Below the pieces are notes generated by a model that saw nothing but the letters and a program-made list of their open reading frames with translations, was not told the origin of the DNA and made no database searches. The position numbers and the translations under genes were made by a program. Positions 1 through 8,665 of a DNA stretch of 64,000 bases are shown piece after piece (positions within the stretch are counted from its first letter, which is position 1; each line of letters opens with the position of its first letter). The DNA is from Photobacterium gaetbulicola Gung47 (GTDB lineage: Bacteria; Pseudomonadota; Gammaproteobacteria; Enterobacterales; Vibrionaceae): contig CP005973.1 in assembly GCA_000940995.1 (NCBI GenBank), forward strand, positions 1,488,001-1,552,000. Direction: 5' to 3'.

Positions 1-1095
1 ATGTCAGTGTTTTCACTTATCAAGAACACTTCCCAGCCAAGCCGCCAGCAGGCTATCGAGGCGCTATCGGGCAACCTTTGCCGCTGCACTGGGTACCAAC
101 CCATCCTCAATGCCGCCCTGTCGCTGGCGCAAAGCCAAACGATCAAGGATCAATTTAGTGAGCAGGAGCAATCCACTATCGCCAAGCTCACCAGCCTCCG
201 CCATGAGCCGGGTTATCTGTCGGTCGAGAGCCTAAGCTGCGATATTCCCTCGACAACCGATGCACTGGCCAAACTACTGGAGGACAAACCGCAGGCCCGA
301 CTCATTGCCGGTAGCACCGATATGGCAATGGAAGTGACCCAGCAACATAACAAGATTGATGCCCTTATCGACATCAGCCACGTATCAGAGATGAAAACCA
401 TCACTGAAGATGACGATAGGCTGATCATCGGCGCCAACGTACCGCTCAGCGACTGCCGTGATCGCCTCAAACAATACTACCCGGACTTCGGCGATCTGCT
501 CGGTCGCTTTGCCTCACAGCAGATCCGCAACCAGGCAACCCTTGGCGGCAATATCGCCACCGCTTCACCGATCGGTGACAGCTTACCGCTGTTAATAGCC
601 CTCAATGCCTGCCTCAACCTGCGTCAGGGCAGCACGACTCGTCACCTCCCACTTGAACAAACTTTTACTGGATATCGGCAAACCGCTCTGCAGCCTTCCG
701 AGTTTATCGAAAGTATTAGCATACCCAAGCCAGGAGATTTGATTTTCCATTGCTACAAGGTCTCAAAGCGCCTCAACGACGACATTTCAACTGTCTGTGC
801 CGGCTTCAATATCGGCATTGCCAATGGGGTGGTCACCTCCGCGCGGATCGCATACGGCGGCATGGCCGAGATACCCAAGCGAGCGGCACACTGCGAACAG
901 CACCTGCTGGGCAGCCCGTGGGACAAAAGCACCATCGAAGGCGCGATGCTCGCCCTGGACTCAGATTTCACGCCTTTATCGGATTTCAGGGCCAGCGCGC
1001 GCTATCGTCGCCAGATAGCCGCCAACCTGCTTTACCGATTTTTCATCGAACAGCAAAACGGTCAAATCGACACTAGGGTGACCACTTATGGCTAA
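1..1095 (+). CDS. xdhA: Xanthine dehydrogenase small subunit (5'-truncated by window edge)
   Basis: Iron-sulfur/FAD subunit of bacterial xanthine dehydrogenase, which passes electrons from the molybdenum subunit to NAD+ during hypoxanthine/xanthine oxidation to urate in the cytoplasm. The first visible residues correspond to the middle of the second [2Fe-2S] domain, and its C-x-C pair is visible in NLCRCTGYQP (about residues 25-34). The CO-dehydrogenase-type FAD domain follows, with LIAGSTDMA and the flavin motif QIRNQATLGGNIATASPIGD, then the CODH flavoprotein C-terminal domain. Relatives are about 480 residues, so roughly 110-120 N-terminal residues, including the first cluster, lie upstream; the ATG at base 1 is internal. 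It overlaps xdhB by 8 nt. Confidence 0.95.
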   Translation: MSVFSLIKNTSQPSRQQAIEALSGNLCRCTGYQPILNAALSLAQSQTIKDQFSEQEQSTIAKLTSLRHEPGYLSVESLSCDIPSTTDALAKLLEDKPQARLIAGSTDMAMEVTQQHNKIDALIDISHVSEMKTITEDDDRLIIGANVPLSDCRDRLKQYYPDFGDLLGRFASQQIRNQATLGGNIATASPIGDSLPLLIALNACLNLRQGSTTRHLPLEQTFTGYRQTALQPSEFIESISIPKPGDLIFHCYKVSKRLNDDISTVCAGFNIGIANGVVTSARIAYGGMAEIPKRAAHCEQHLLGSPWDKSTIEGAMLALDSDFTPLSDFRASARYRRQIAANLLYRFFIEQQNGQIDTRVTTYG

Positions 1096-3487
1096 TCAAA
1101 ACCGTCCTGCCAACACCGATGTATCGAAAGCAGGGTCTGACTTACACTCGGGGATTGGCCATAGCCTCCAACACGAAAGTGCAAGGAAACATGCCACCGG
1201 CGAAGCCGTCTTTGTTGATGACCGCCTCGACCTGCAGGATCAGCTCCACCTCTATGCCCGGCTGAGCCCCCACGCCCACGCCAGGATCGCCGCACTGGAT
1301 GTCCGCCCGTGCTATGAGTTCGACGGCGTTGCACTCGCGGTCACCAGCAAGGATATTCCAGGCGAGATAGATATCGGTACCATCTTTCCCGGAGACCCGC
1401 TGCTTGCCGACGCCGTAGTGGAATATATCGGCCAGCCAGTGCTGATCGTGGCCGCCGATGCGCCGGAGACCGCCTACCGGGCCGCACAAGCGGCTATCAT
1501 CGAATATGAGGAATTACCGGCAACACTCGGCATCAAGCAAGCGCTGGAAAAAAAGCAATTAGTCTGCGACAAACGTTGGCAACGCAGGGGCGACGCCAAG
1601 GCCGCCCTCGCCAGGGCCCGCCATAAAATCGAGGGGGAAATCAATATTGGAGGCCAAGAACACTTCTATATGGAACCCCAGGCCAGCCAAGCTGTGCCGA
1701 CAGAAGACGGCGGCATGACCGTCTATGCGTCGACCCAAAACCCGAGTGATGTCCAGCGACAAGTCGCCAAGGTCCTCGGCACCCAGATGTGCAATGTCGT
1801 GGTCGATACCCGCCGCATTGGCGGTGGCTTTGGCGGGAAAGAAACCCAGGCCGCAGGACCGGCCTGTATGGCGGCGGTTGTCTCCCACCTCACCGGGCGT
1901 CCGGCCAAAATCTGCCTCTACCGCCAAGAAGATATGCTGATGACCGGCAAGCGCCACCCCTTCTACAACCGCTACACTGTCGGCTTTGACGACAGCGGCG
2001 TCATAGAGGGAATAGAACTTACCCTAGCCAGCAACTGCGGCTATTCACCCGATCTCTCGGCCGCCATCATGGACCGGGCCATGTTCCACAGTGACAATGC
2101 CTATTACCTTGGTGATGTCACTATTGATGGCTATTGCTGCCGGACCAATATTGCCTCCAATACCGCCTGCCGTGGCTTCGGGGCGCCTCAGGCCATGGTG
2201 ACCATAGAAACTGTCATGGACCAAATCGCCAGCTACCTCGGCAAAGATCCGCTCGAAGTTCGCAAGCGTAACTTCTATCAAGACGATAACGGACACAACA
2301 CAACCCACTACTATCAACCCGTTCGGCATAACCTTCTGCATGCTGTTACCGAGCAACTCGAAACCAGCAGCAACTACCATGCTCGACGCCAGGCTATCGC
2401 AGAGTTCAACCGGAACAGTCCGATCCTGAAGAGAGGGCTGGCAATCACTCCGATAAAATTTGGAATCTCCTTCACCGCCTCTTTCCTCAACCAAGCTGGC
2501 GCCCTGATCCACCTCTATACGGACGGCAGTATTCATCTCAATCATGGCGGTACAGAAATGGGACAGGGGCTAAATACAAAAATCGCCCAAGTCGTAGCAG
2601 AGGAATTCCAGGTCGATATCGCCCAGATCCAAATCAGTGCCACCCGAACCGATAAGGTCCCCAACACCTCGGCGACAGCCGCTTCTTCCGGTGCCGACTT
2701 AAATGGCAAAGCGGCGCAAAATGCCGCCAGAACCCTCAAGCAGCGGCTGATCACCTTTGCAAGTGAGCACTTCCACACTCATGAACAGAAAATCGCCTTT
2801 CGCAACGGCGCCGTCCACATTGGAGAAAACGTTTTACCATTCAAAGAGTTTATCGAACTGGCTTACCTCAACCAGATCGCGTTATCAAGTACGGGGTTCT
2901 ACCGCACACCAGAGGTCCACTACGACGAAAGCCAGGCTCGCGGCCGCCCCTTCTTCTACTATGTCTTCGGGGCAGCCTGCAGCGAAGTTATCGTCGATAC
3001 CCTCACTGGCGAGTATAAAGTCCTGAGGGTTGATATCTGCCATGATGTCGGCTCATCATTGAACCCGGCTATCGACAGAGGTCAGATCGAAGGCGGCTTT
3101 ATCCAAGGAATGGGATGGTTAACGACCGAGGAGCTCATCTGGGACGACAAAGGCAAGCTGATAACGGATGGCCCATCCAACTACAAGATCCCGACGATTG
3201 CCGATATCCCTAGCGACTTTCGTGTCAGCCTGCTGGAAAACAACCACAACCCAGAGCAGACCATCTTTCACTCCAAGGCCGTCGGAGAGCCCCCGTTCAT
3301 GCTGGCAATTTCAGTAGTGGGGGCACTAAAACACGCTATTTCATCGACCTCGGAGAGCGGTACTCTTCCCGAACTTGACACACCGGTCACCTCGGAGCGG
3401 GTACTCCGGGCAATCAGCCAACTGCAAGCCAGCAACCAAAACTCAACAACAGCAAACAACGCCAGCCCGACAAAGAGCTCCCAATAG
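1088..3487 (+). CDS. xdhB: Xanthine dehydrogenase large (molybdopterin) subunit
   Basis: Molybdenum cofactor subunit that hydroxylates hypoxanthine and xanthine. At 799 residues it is full length for the family. The a/b hammerhead domain is N-terminal (about 35-140). The Moco-binding domains carry the glycine-rich motif RIGGGFGGKE (about 242-251), CRGFGAPQ (about 361) and the catalytic-glutamate motif KAVGEPPF (about 730-735), equivalent to Glu1261 of bovine xanthine oxidase. Its start overlaps the end of xdhA, implying translational coupling. It is followed by xdhC after 55 nt, as in the standard xdhABC operon. Confidence 0.97.
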   Translation: MANQNRPANTDVSKAGSDLHSGIGHSLQHESARKHATGEAVFVDDRLDLQDQLHLYARLSPHAHARIAALDVRPCYEFDGVALAVTSKDIPGEIDIGTIFPGDPLLADAVVEYIGQPVLIVAADAPETAYRAAQAAIIEYEELPATLGIKQALEKKQLVCDKRWQRRGDAKAALARARHKIEGEINIGGQEHFYMEPQASQAVPTEDGGMTVYASTQNPSDVQRQVAKVLGTQMCNVVVDTRRIGGGFGGKETQAAGPACMAAVVSHLTGRPAKICLYRQEDMLMTGKRHPFYNRYTVGFDDSGVIEGIELTLASNCGYSPDLSAAIMDRAMFHSDNAYYLGDVTIDGYCCRTNIASNTACRGFGAPQAMVTIETVMDQIASYLGKDPLEVRKRNFYQDDNGHNTTHYYQPVRHNLLHAVTEQLETSSNYHARRQAIAEFNRNSPILKRGLAITPIKFGISFTASFLNQAGALIHLYTDGSIHLNHGGTEMGQGLNTKIAQVVAEEFQVDIAQIQISATRTDKVPNTSATAASSGADLNGKAAQNAARTLKQRLITFASEHFHTHEQKIAFRNGAVHIGENVLPFKEFIELAYLNQIALSSTGFYRTPEVHYDESQARGRPFFYYVFGAACSEVIVDTLTGEYKVLRVDICHDVGSSLNPAIDRGQIEGGFIQGMGWLTTEELIWDDKGKLITDGPSNYKIPTIADIPSDFRVSLLENNHNPEQTIFHSKAVGEPPFMLAISVVGALKHAISSTSESGTLPELDTPVTSERVLRAISQLQASNQNSTTANNASPTKSSQ

Positions 3488-3542
3488 TGCAGCGGAGGAC
3501 AGGTGAAAACAAAAGTGCGCAGCAAACCAGCAGGTTGTTTCT

Positions 3543-4343
3543 ATGAGTGGCGATAACTGGATCCATGAACTGGCCCGCCTTGATGAACTGGGTGAACCCT
3601 GCGTGATGGTCACCGTACTGGATGAGCAAGGCTCGGTGCCGCGCACTGCCGGAACAAAAATGCTGGTGACCCGCGATGAAGTCTTTGCCACCATCGGAGG
3701 CGGCCACCTGGAGTATAAAGCCGTTGAGATAGCCCGAGAGATGCTGCTTGCCGGAAATTCCCAGCTCAAGACCGAACGCTTCCCCCTCAGCGCTCGGCTC
3801 GGCCAGTGCTGCGGGGGAATAGCCACGCTTTGCTTCGAGCCCATTGTACAGCACCACTACCATCTCGCGCTGTTCGGTGCCGGCCACGTCGCAAAAGCGG
3901 TCGTGAATACCCTCTCCTCACTGCCCTTTGAGATCAGTTGGATCGACCAGCGTGAGTCAATCTTTCCGGCTCGACTTCCATCCAGGGTTACAAAGATCAT
4001 CAGTGATGACCCGGTCGCGGAAGTCAGGGCGCTCCCTGCAGGCAGCTATTATCTGGTGATGACCCACAGCCACCAGCTTGATCTCATGCTGGCACAAGCC
4101 ATTCTCCGGCGTCAGGATATTGCTTATTTTGGCTTGATAGGCTCTGACACCAAATGCAAAAGGTTCTGCTACCAGCTAAGCCAGCGAGGCTTTAGCCAAC
4201 ATGACATCAACCGGATGATCTGTCCTGTTGGGCTGAGTGAAGTTGGGGGGAAACATCCGGCAGAGATTGCAATATCCATTGCCGCCCAGCTCATTGCCAA
4301 CTACCAGGCCAGCCAACCCCACCAGATAAACAAGCAAGAATGA
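3543..4343 (+). CDS. xdhC: Xanthine dehydrogenase accessory protein XdhC
   Basis: Chaperone that binds molybdenum cofactor and inserts the sulfurated form into the XdhB subunit. The N-terminal XdhC/CoxI domain contains the glycine-rich segment TIGGGHLEYKA (about 58-68) and the conserved LGQCCGG motif (about residues 85-91). The C-terminal part is a Rossmann-like domain beginning with LALFGAGHVAKA. The 266-residue length is normal. Its stop overlaps the start of the next gene by 4 nt (ATGA), so cofactor insertion and purine uptake are co-translated. Family assignment is secure; function is known from homologues. Confidence 0.95.
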   Translation: MSGDNWIHELARLDELGEPCVMVTVLDEQGSVPRTAGTKMLVTRDEVFATIGGGHLEYKAVEIAREMLLAGNSQLKTERFPLSARLGQCCGGIATLCFEPIVQHHYHLALFGAGHVAKAVVNTLSSLPFEISWIDQRESIFPARLPSRVTKIISDDPVAEVRALPAGSYYLVMTHSHQLDLMLAQAILRRQDIAYFGLIGSDTKCKRFCYQLSQRGFSQHDINRMICPVGLSEVGGKHPAEIAISIAAQLIANYQASQPHQINKQE

Positions 4344-5632
4344 AACTACTCTATACCCTCAACCAGCGCCCCCCTCTGGGGCTGTCGCTGATACTGGCTA
4401 TCCAGCACTTGCTAGCCTCCATCGGCGGCATTGTGACCGTACCTCTGGTCGTCGGCACCGCCGTCGGACTCCCCCCGGCGGAAGTGGTTGCCCTGATCAA
4501 TGCTTCGCTGTTTGTTTCTGGCGTCGCGACCATTATCCAGTGCATCGGTATCGGTCCTGTCGGGATCCGCTTACCGGTTGTTATGGGGTCTAGTTTTGCC
4601 TTTCTGGGGGTTGCCATTGCCATCGGCAAGGAAGAAGGGATCGCCAGCATTATGGGCGCAGCACTTGTCGGATCGCTGCTGGTCATTGCCGCCAGCTTTT
4701 ATATGGACAAAATTCGTCGGCTCTTTCCATCGGTGGTAAGCGGCGTAGTGGTCACTCTCATCGGGCTGACCATCTTGCCTGTTGCTATCAAATGGATAAG
4801 CGGTACTGCAGAGGACAGCGCTGAGTTTGCCTCCTTGGGCAAGCTGCTATTGGCGGCTCTCTCACTGGCCATTGTGGTTTTGGTCACTGTCTTCGGAAGG
4901 GGAAGCTTGGCCGCTGCCGCCATTTTCTTCGGACTTGCTGGCGGCTACCTCCTTGCTCTTGGGCTGGGAATGGTCGAACTGCACCACGTCACACAGGCCT
5001 CTTGGTTCGGCCGGCCAGTTCCCCTGAAGTACGGCCTGCATTTTTCATGGGGCGCAATCTTAAGCATGAGTCTGGTATACATCGTTGTGATTGCGGAAGC
5101 CACCGGTGACTTCATTGCGCTAGGCCGAAACTGCCACACGGAAATCTCTGGTGACGATCTCAAACGCGGCTTACTCGGGGACGGCCTTGGCAGCAGCCTT
5201 GCCGCCTTACTCACCGCCATGCCTCTCGCCTCTTTTAGCCAAAATGTCGGGATTGTCAGTATTACCGGCGTTGCCAGCCGGTTTGTCGTGGCAATGACTG
5301 GCGGACTGCTAATCCTCTCCAGCCTTTTCCCCAAATTTGCCGCCCTTGCAGTCACCATTCCCAAACCAGTGATTGGCGGTGTTGGCTTGGTGATGTTTGG
5401 GATGATCGCGTATACCGGGATCCGAATCCTAAGCAAAGCCCAAGACACCAAACGCAATGCACTGATAGTCTGTATTGGCCTGGCCTCGGGTTTGGCCGTT
5501 ATCTTTGAGCCGCGGCTGCTGCACCAGTTACCCGATGAACTGGCAACGTTTTTTCACTCAGGCATTGCCACCGGCACTATCGTCACGGTCATATTGAATG
5601 CGGTTTTACCGCAATCCGATACGGAAGGGTGA
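4340..5632 (+). CDS. NCS2-family xanthine/uric acid permease
   Basis: Nucleobase:cation symporter-2 protein of 430 residues with about 12-14 membrane segments. It opens with the family-typical IQHLLASIGGIVTVPLVVG region and carries the NCS2 signature part SFSQNVGIVSITGVASR (about 295-311), with the QNVG motif that contacts purine in UraA/UapA-like carriers. Overlap with xdhC by 4 nt and position in the xdh operon argue for xanthine, urate or another oxidised purine as substrate rather than uracil. Which purine cannot be decided from sequence alone. Confidence 0.93.
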   Translation: MKLLYTLNQRPPLGLSLILAIQHLLASIGGIVTVPLVVGTAVGLPPAEVVALINASLFVSGVATIIQCIGIGPVGIRLPVVMGSSFAFLGVAIAIGKEEGIASIMGAALVGSLLVIAASFYMDKIRRLFPSVVSGVVVTLIGLTILPVAIKWISGTAEDSAEFASLGKLLLAALSLAIVVLVTVFGRGSLAAAAIFFGLAGGYLLALGLGMVELHHVTQASWFGRPVPLKYGLHFSWGAILSMSLVYIVVIAEATGDFIALGRNCHTEISGDDLKRGLLGDGLGSSLAALLTAMPLASFSQNVGIVSITGVASRFVVAMTGGLLILSSLFPKFAALAVTIPKPVIGGVGLVMFGMIAYTGIRILSKAQDTKRNALIVCIGLASGLAVIFEPRLLHQLPDELATFFHSGIATGTIVTVILNAVLPQSDTEG

Positions 5633-5710
5633 TTTGCACACGAGGCAATTAATTCCACGAAAACATCACAAAAATATCAAATTAACCGAAACAGGCAATA
5701 CTATTGAAAT

Positions 5711-5744
5711 GAAAAAGGGATAAGAGCAGACACCCCATTATCCC
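5711..5744 (-). terminator. Rho-independent terminator (minus strand)
   Basis: On the minus strand a GGGATAA/TTATCCC hairpin (stem arms 5717-5723 and 5738-5744) is followed by a run of five T residues. It lies 26 nt beyond the stop of the outer-membrane barrel gene and faces the end of the purine permease gene. Confidence 0.7.
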
Positions 5745-5769
5745 CTTAAGGTATTAATATAATATCAAC

Positions 5770-6252
5770 TTAAAGCTTGATATCCACTGCAAGATAAAAC
5801 GAATCGAGCTGTGACATATTTCGGTCTTTCCAATCATCCCAGGTATCAATGACACGATACCCCATTTCCATGCTGTACTTATCGTTAATTTGATATTGCA
5901 CACCGGTTTGAGCCCCGAGGCTCCAATCATTACCCGCATCCTTGAATACGGCATAACCCGCACTACCACCAATAAACCAGTTCCACTTTTGATTATCTGA
6001 AATACTTACCAAATAATCATACGAAGCAAATATATTTGAATCCTTGGAGTCCGTCGCATAAGCATAAGTACCTGTCAATCGATGCTTATCGTTAATAACC
6101 GTACCCACACGCAGGTTAGGTTCAAACTGATGGCCTCCGTTGTACATCACACCATCACTTACCCCCACCCCCACAAAAGTCTCATATTCAGCGGCGGAAA
6201 CAGCGCCAGACAGCAAGACTGCAGATGCCATGATTAGACCTAATGATTTCAT
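5770..6252 (-). CDS. Small outer-membrane beta-barrel protein
   Basis: Exported protein of 160 residues with a signal peptide ending at the SAAE region (about residue 21). The mature part is built of alternating amphipathic strands, with repeated aromatic/glycine patterns such as FASYDYL and GAQTGVQYQI, and ends in a hydrophobic residue (DIKL) as usual for OMP strands. It is a divergent paralogue of the two barrels at 58667-59176 and 59562-60122, sharing the N-D-(K/H)-H-R-x-x-GTY-Y and ASYDYL blocks. No specific substrate can be named. It is monocistronic with its own terminator. Confidence 0.85.
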   Translation of the reverse strand: MKSLGLIMASAVLLSGAVSAAEYETFVGVGVSDGVMYNGGHQFEPNLRVGTVINDKHRLTGTYAYATDSKDSNIFASYDYLVSISDNQKWNWFIGGSAGYAVFKDAGNDWSLGAQTGVQYQINDKYSMEMGYRVIDTWDDWKDRNMSQLDSFYLAVDIKL

Positions 6253-6611
6253 TGCGTACCTCTTTAGTAAAAAACAGTGTTCAAAATGTAATTACAAGGT
6301 ACGAGCAAAAAGCCATTAATCATAGTAAAAAGTGTTTAATTCACATTAATTAAAACATAATCAAAATAACAAAAAAAAATCTAATAAACCCGAATTAAGG
6401 CATCATTGCTAGACAACCATAGTAAAAAACCATGAACCAAAAACATCTCAAACATTTTAGATGAAGAATTATTCACAACTTAAATATGCTTAATATTTTT
6501 ATAATTGTTGCTAGATTCACATTTCGACTTCTTTCTGCTTTTCATAAAGAATTAATGAAGTAAATTATTTCCATATTGAACCAAAGGATATCAAATAATC
6601 ATGAGATAAAA
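6253..6611. other. AT-rich intergenic region
   Basis: About 360 bases between divergent small genes. It is strongly AT-rich and holds the promoters of both neighbours. The string CATAGTAAAAA occurs twice (near 6323 and 6419). No further ORF with a ribosome-binding site was seen. Confidence 0.5.
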
Positions 6612-6824
6612 ATGATTAGAACTTATGCCCGCTTGTCGAAAGATCGACCTTTCATCCATGTAATTAATGTAACTGTGACGATTCTGGTATTTGTTTTCTG
6701 CTGTTACCAACTGTTAGCGAATGAACGCATTACTTTTAGCCTAGGCTTTATCTACGTTGCCTTCATGGTCACCCTGTTCAGCAAAGCTTTCGCTTACCGT
6801 CAAAAGTACTTATGCCATGAATAA
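6612..6824 (+). CDS. Small two-helix membrane protein, unknown function
   Basis: Short protein of 70 residues if the ATG at 6612 is used; a TTG at 6576 would add 12 residues but has no good ribosome-binding site. Two hydrophobic helices are visible (VINVTVTILVFVFCCYQLL and FSLGFIYVAFMVTLFSKAFA) with basic residues before the first and after the second, suggesting both ends are cytoplasmic. It resembles YiaA/YiaB-style small inner-membrane proteins only in layout. A strong hairpin follows at 6862-6883. Function is not recognised. Confidence 0.6.
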   Translation: MIRTYARLSKDRPFIHVINVTVTILVFVFCCYQLLANERITFSLGFIYVAFMVTLFSKAFAYRQKYLCHE

Positions 6825-6861
6825 CTATCAAACAACGCAAGTTGTAATACCCCATACAACA

Positions 6862-6883
6862 AAGCCGCCCATTTGGGCGGCTT
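6862..6883. terminator. Intergenic terminator hairpin
   Basis: Perfect 9-bp stem (6862-6870 and 6875-6883) with a 4-nt loop, between the end of the 70-residue gene and the end of nupC. A AAGCC...GGCTT stem of this type can act in both directions, although the T tracts are weak. Confidence 0.65.
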
Positions 6884-6912
6884 GGTTGGATTAGCTATGG
6901 CTGTAAGGTTAA

Positions 6913-8121
6913 TTACAGGCTGATAAAGATACCAGCCAACGCCGCACTCATCAGGTTAGCCAGTGTCGCAGCCAGTACAGCTTTAATACCTAGGCTTGCC
7001 ACATCACCGCGACGCTCAGGGGCCATCACGCCAATAGAGCCAATCTGGATAGCGATTGAACCAATGTTAGCGAAGCCACACAGAGCAAACGTGATAATCA
7101 CCTGGCTATGCTGTGAAAGAGTCTCTTTAATGCTGACGAAGTCTAGGAAGGCAACAAACTCGTTCAGGATCATTTTCTGACCGATGAACGCGCCAGCCTG
7201 TAGCATTTCAGAAGCAGGAACGCCGATCACAAAGGCCAACGGCGAGAATAGGTAACCAAGAACACCCTGCAGCGTCAGGCTTTCGAAACCAACCCAAGAA
7301 CCTACCATTTCAAGGCCGGCATTCGCCATCGCAATCACACTGACAAAAGCAATCAGCATAGTACCGATAGCCACCGCGACTTTCATACCGTTCATGGCAC
7401 CTGCAGCTAGCGCATCAATCGCATTGCTGTGATCACTTTTCGCCATTTCAATATCAGTTTGCTCAACGGCAACGCTTTGCTCTGGAACCAGCAGTTTAGC
7501 CATCATCAAGCTGCCCGGCGCAGCCATAAAGCTCGCGGCAATTAGATACTTAAGCTCAACACCAAGACCCGCGTAACCGCCCAATACGCTACCGGCAACC
7601 GACGCCATACCACCAGTCATGACGGCGAACAGTTCTGAACGAGTCATTTGCGGTAGGAACGGTTTCACCAACAGCGGCGATTCACCCTGCGACAGGAAAA
7701 TATTACCCGTGGCAACCAGTGATTCGGCACGGCTTGTACCCAGCGCACGCTGAATACCACCACCAATCACTTTGATGATCCATTGCATCACACCGAGGTA
7801 GTAAAGAAGGGAGATAAGAGCACTAATGAAGATAACAAGAGGAAGGACGCGAATAGCAAAGATAAAACCGGAAGTAGCTAGATCACCAAACAGGAACTTG
7901 ATCCCTTCATCGGCAAAACCCAATACGCTAGCAACACCACTACTCATTGCCCCCAGCATCTTTTGCCCAACGGGAATATACAAGACCAAGGCAGCAAAGC
8001 TGGCCTGTAACAACAACGCCCCACCAACCGTGCGCCAGTTGATTGCTTTACGGTTTTCAGATAGCGCGTACGCGCACAATACCAGTACCAAGATACCGGC
8101 CAAACTAATTAACAACTGCAT
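6913..8121 (-). CDS. nupC: NupC-type concentrative nucleoside transporter
   Basis: Na+- or H+-coupled nucleoside importer of the CNT family in the inner membrane; 402 residues is standard. It shows the Nucleos_tra2 N-terminal domain, the gate domain and the C-terminal domain. The segment LSQGESPLLVKPFL contains the conserved G-(Q/x)-E-(A/S)-P motif that contacts nucleoside in VcCNT, and FALCGFANIGSIAIQIG is the second family signature. The start (ATG at 8121) follows AGGACGA and overlaps the stop of a 54-codon upstream ORF (TAATG). It probably feeds purine nucleosides to salvage alongside the nearby xdh cluster. Confidence 0.95.
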   Translation of the reverse strand: MQLLISLAGILVLVLCAYALSENRKAINWRTVGGALLLQASFAALVLYIPVGQKMLGAMSSGVASVLGFADEGIKFLFGDLATSGFIFAIRVLPLVIFISALISLLYYLGVMQWIIKVIGGGIQRALGTSRAESLVATGNIFLSQGESPLLVKPFLPQMTRSELFAVMTGGMASVAGSVLGGYAGLGVELKYLIAASFMAAPGSLMMAKLLVPEQSVAVEQTDIEMAKSDHSNAIDALAAGAMNGMKVAVAIGTMLIAFVSVIAMANAGLEMVGSWVGFESLTLQGVLGYLFSPLAFVIGVPASEMLQAGAFIGQKMILNEFVAFLDFVSIKETLSQHSQVIITFALCGFANIGSIAIQIGSIGVMAPERRGDVASLGIKAVLAATLANLMSAALAGIFISL

Positions 8122-8285
8122 TATTTCGTCCTGTTGCTTTGACTATGTGTTGGGAAATCGAAAAATGAAGGTGTTACTGCCTGCAATACCAATGGGGACA
8201 TCGCCTTCGGGGAGAAAGCTGAACAGGAAGGTCCTGAGCAAAAGAGCCCAGAAAATGTGGAATTGTCCGTCCATTTGTAAAACAT
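8121..8285 (-). CDS. Possible 54-residue leader ORF upstream of nupC
   Basis: ATG at 8285 is preceded by AGGTGA with 5-nt spacing, runs 54 codons without a stop, and ends in TAA that overlaps the nupC ATG (TAATG). The peptide (starting MFYKWTDNSTF) is rich in Ser, Pro and Phe and matches no family I know. The ribosome-binding site and start lie inside the 3' arm of a long hairpin (8285-8364). A second open frame (8143-8274, 43 codons) overlaps it but has no ribosome-binding site. Coding status is uncertain; layout suggests translational coupling or regulatory translation. Confidence 0.35.
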   Translation of the reverse strand: MFYKWTDNSTFSGLFCSGPSCSAFSPKAMSPLVLQAVTPSFFDFPTHSQSNRTK

Positions 8286-8364
8286 ACAAGTCACCTAATT
8301 AACAAGCTAAGTAATGCCGGTCCAACTCCGTGGGTCATTCACATGTCCATGGTGACAGCTTGTA
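8285..8364 (-). promoter_or_regulatory. Structured nupC leader that could hide a ribosome-binding site
   Basis: In the minus-strand transcript the 5' arm (8364-8351) pairs with 8295-8285 in 11 base pairs with one 3-nt bulge: TACAA with TTGTA and GTCACC with GGTGAC. The 3' arm holds the AGGTGA ribosome-binding site of the leader ORF and the A of its ATG. A second small hairpin (GAGCC/GGCTC, 8377-8391) lies just upstream. No known riboswitch consensus was recognised. Confidence 0.45.
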
Positions 8365-8411
8365 ACTAAGGTGGCTGAGCCTCTATGGCTCTGGCCGGAA
8401 GCGGAGTATAT

Positions 8412-8427
8412 AGAGATATAGATCACA
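8412..8427 (-). promoter_or_regulatory. CRP-like binding site upstream of nupC
   Basis: AGAGA-N6-TCACA against the CRP consensus TGTGA-N6-TCACA: the right half is perfect and the left half matches 3 of 5. It is about 300 nt upstream of the nupC start and just upstream of the structured leader, consistent with CRP control known for nucleoside uptake genes. Confidence 0.5.
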
Positions 8428-8665
8428 TTAACAACCCAAAAGGGTGATTTTTTCGTGATCTGTGTTTAATTGGGCAAAGATTCAGCAAATGTAAGAAAAG
8501 ATTTCCAGATGTCAATCTTAAGCAAAAAAAAGCAATCGTTTACTATTTTTCGGGCGCTTTCCTTTCCATTGCTTTTCTGATATCTAGCAGAATGCGTGCA
8601 ACCCAAGCTACAGAATTGCCTTGCTGCGCATCTCTGGCTTTTGCTGTTTTCGCTATTGGCCAAGA

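Noticed and set aside
7826..8302. Open frame of 158 codons on the plus strand
   Set aside because: Antisense to nupC and its leader. The minus-strand features are much better supported.
8285..8400. Purine, preQ1, cobalamin, ZTP or cyclic-di-GMP riboswitch in the nupC leader
   Set aside because: None of the conserved core sequences of these classes could be found on either strand, so only an unclassified structured leader is reported.
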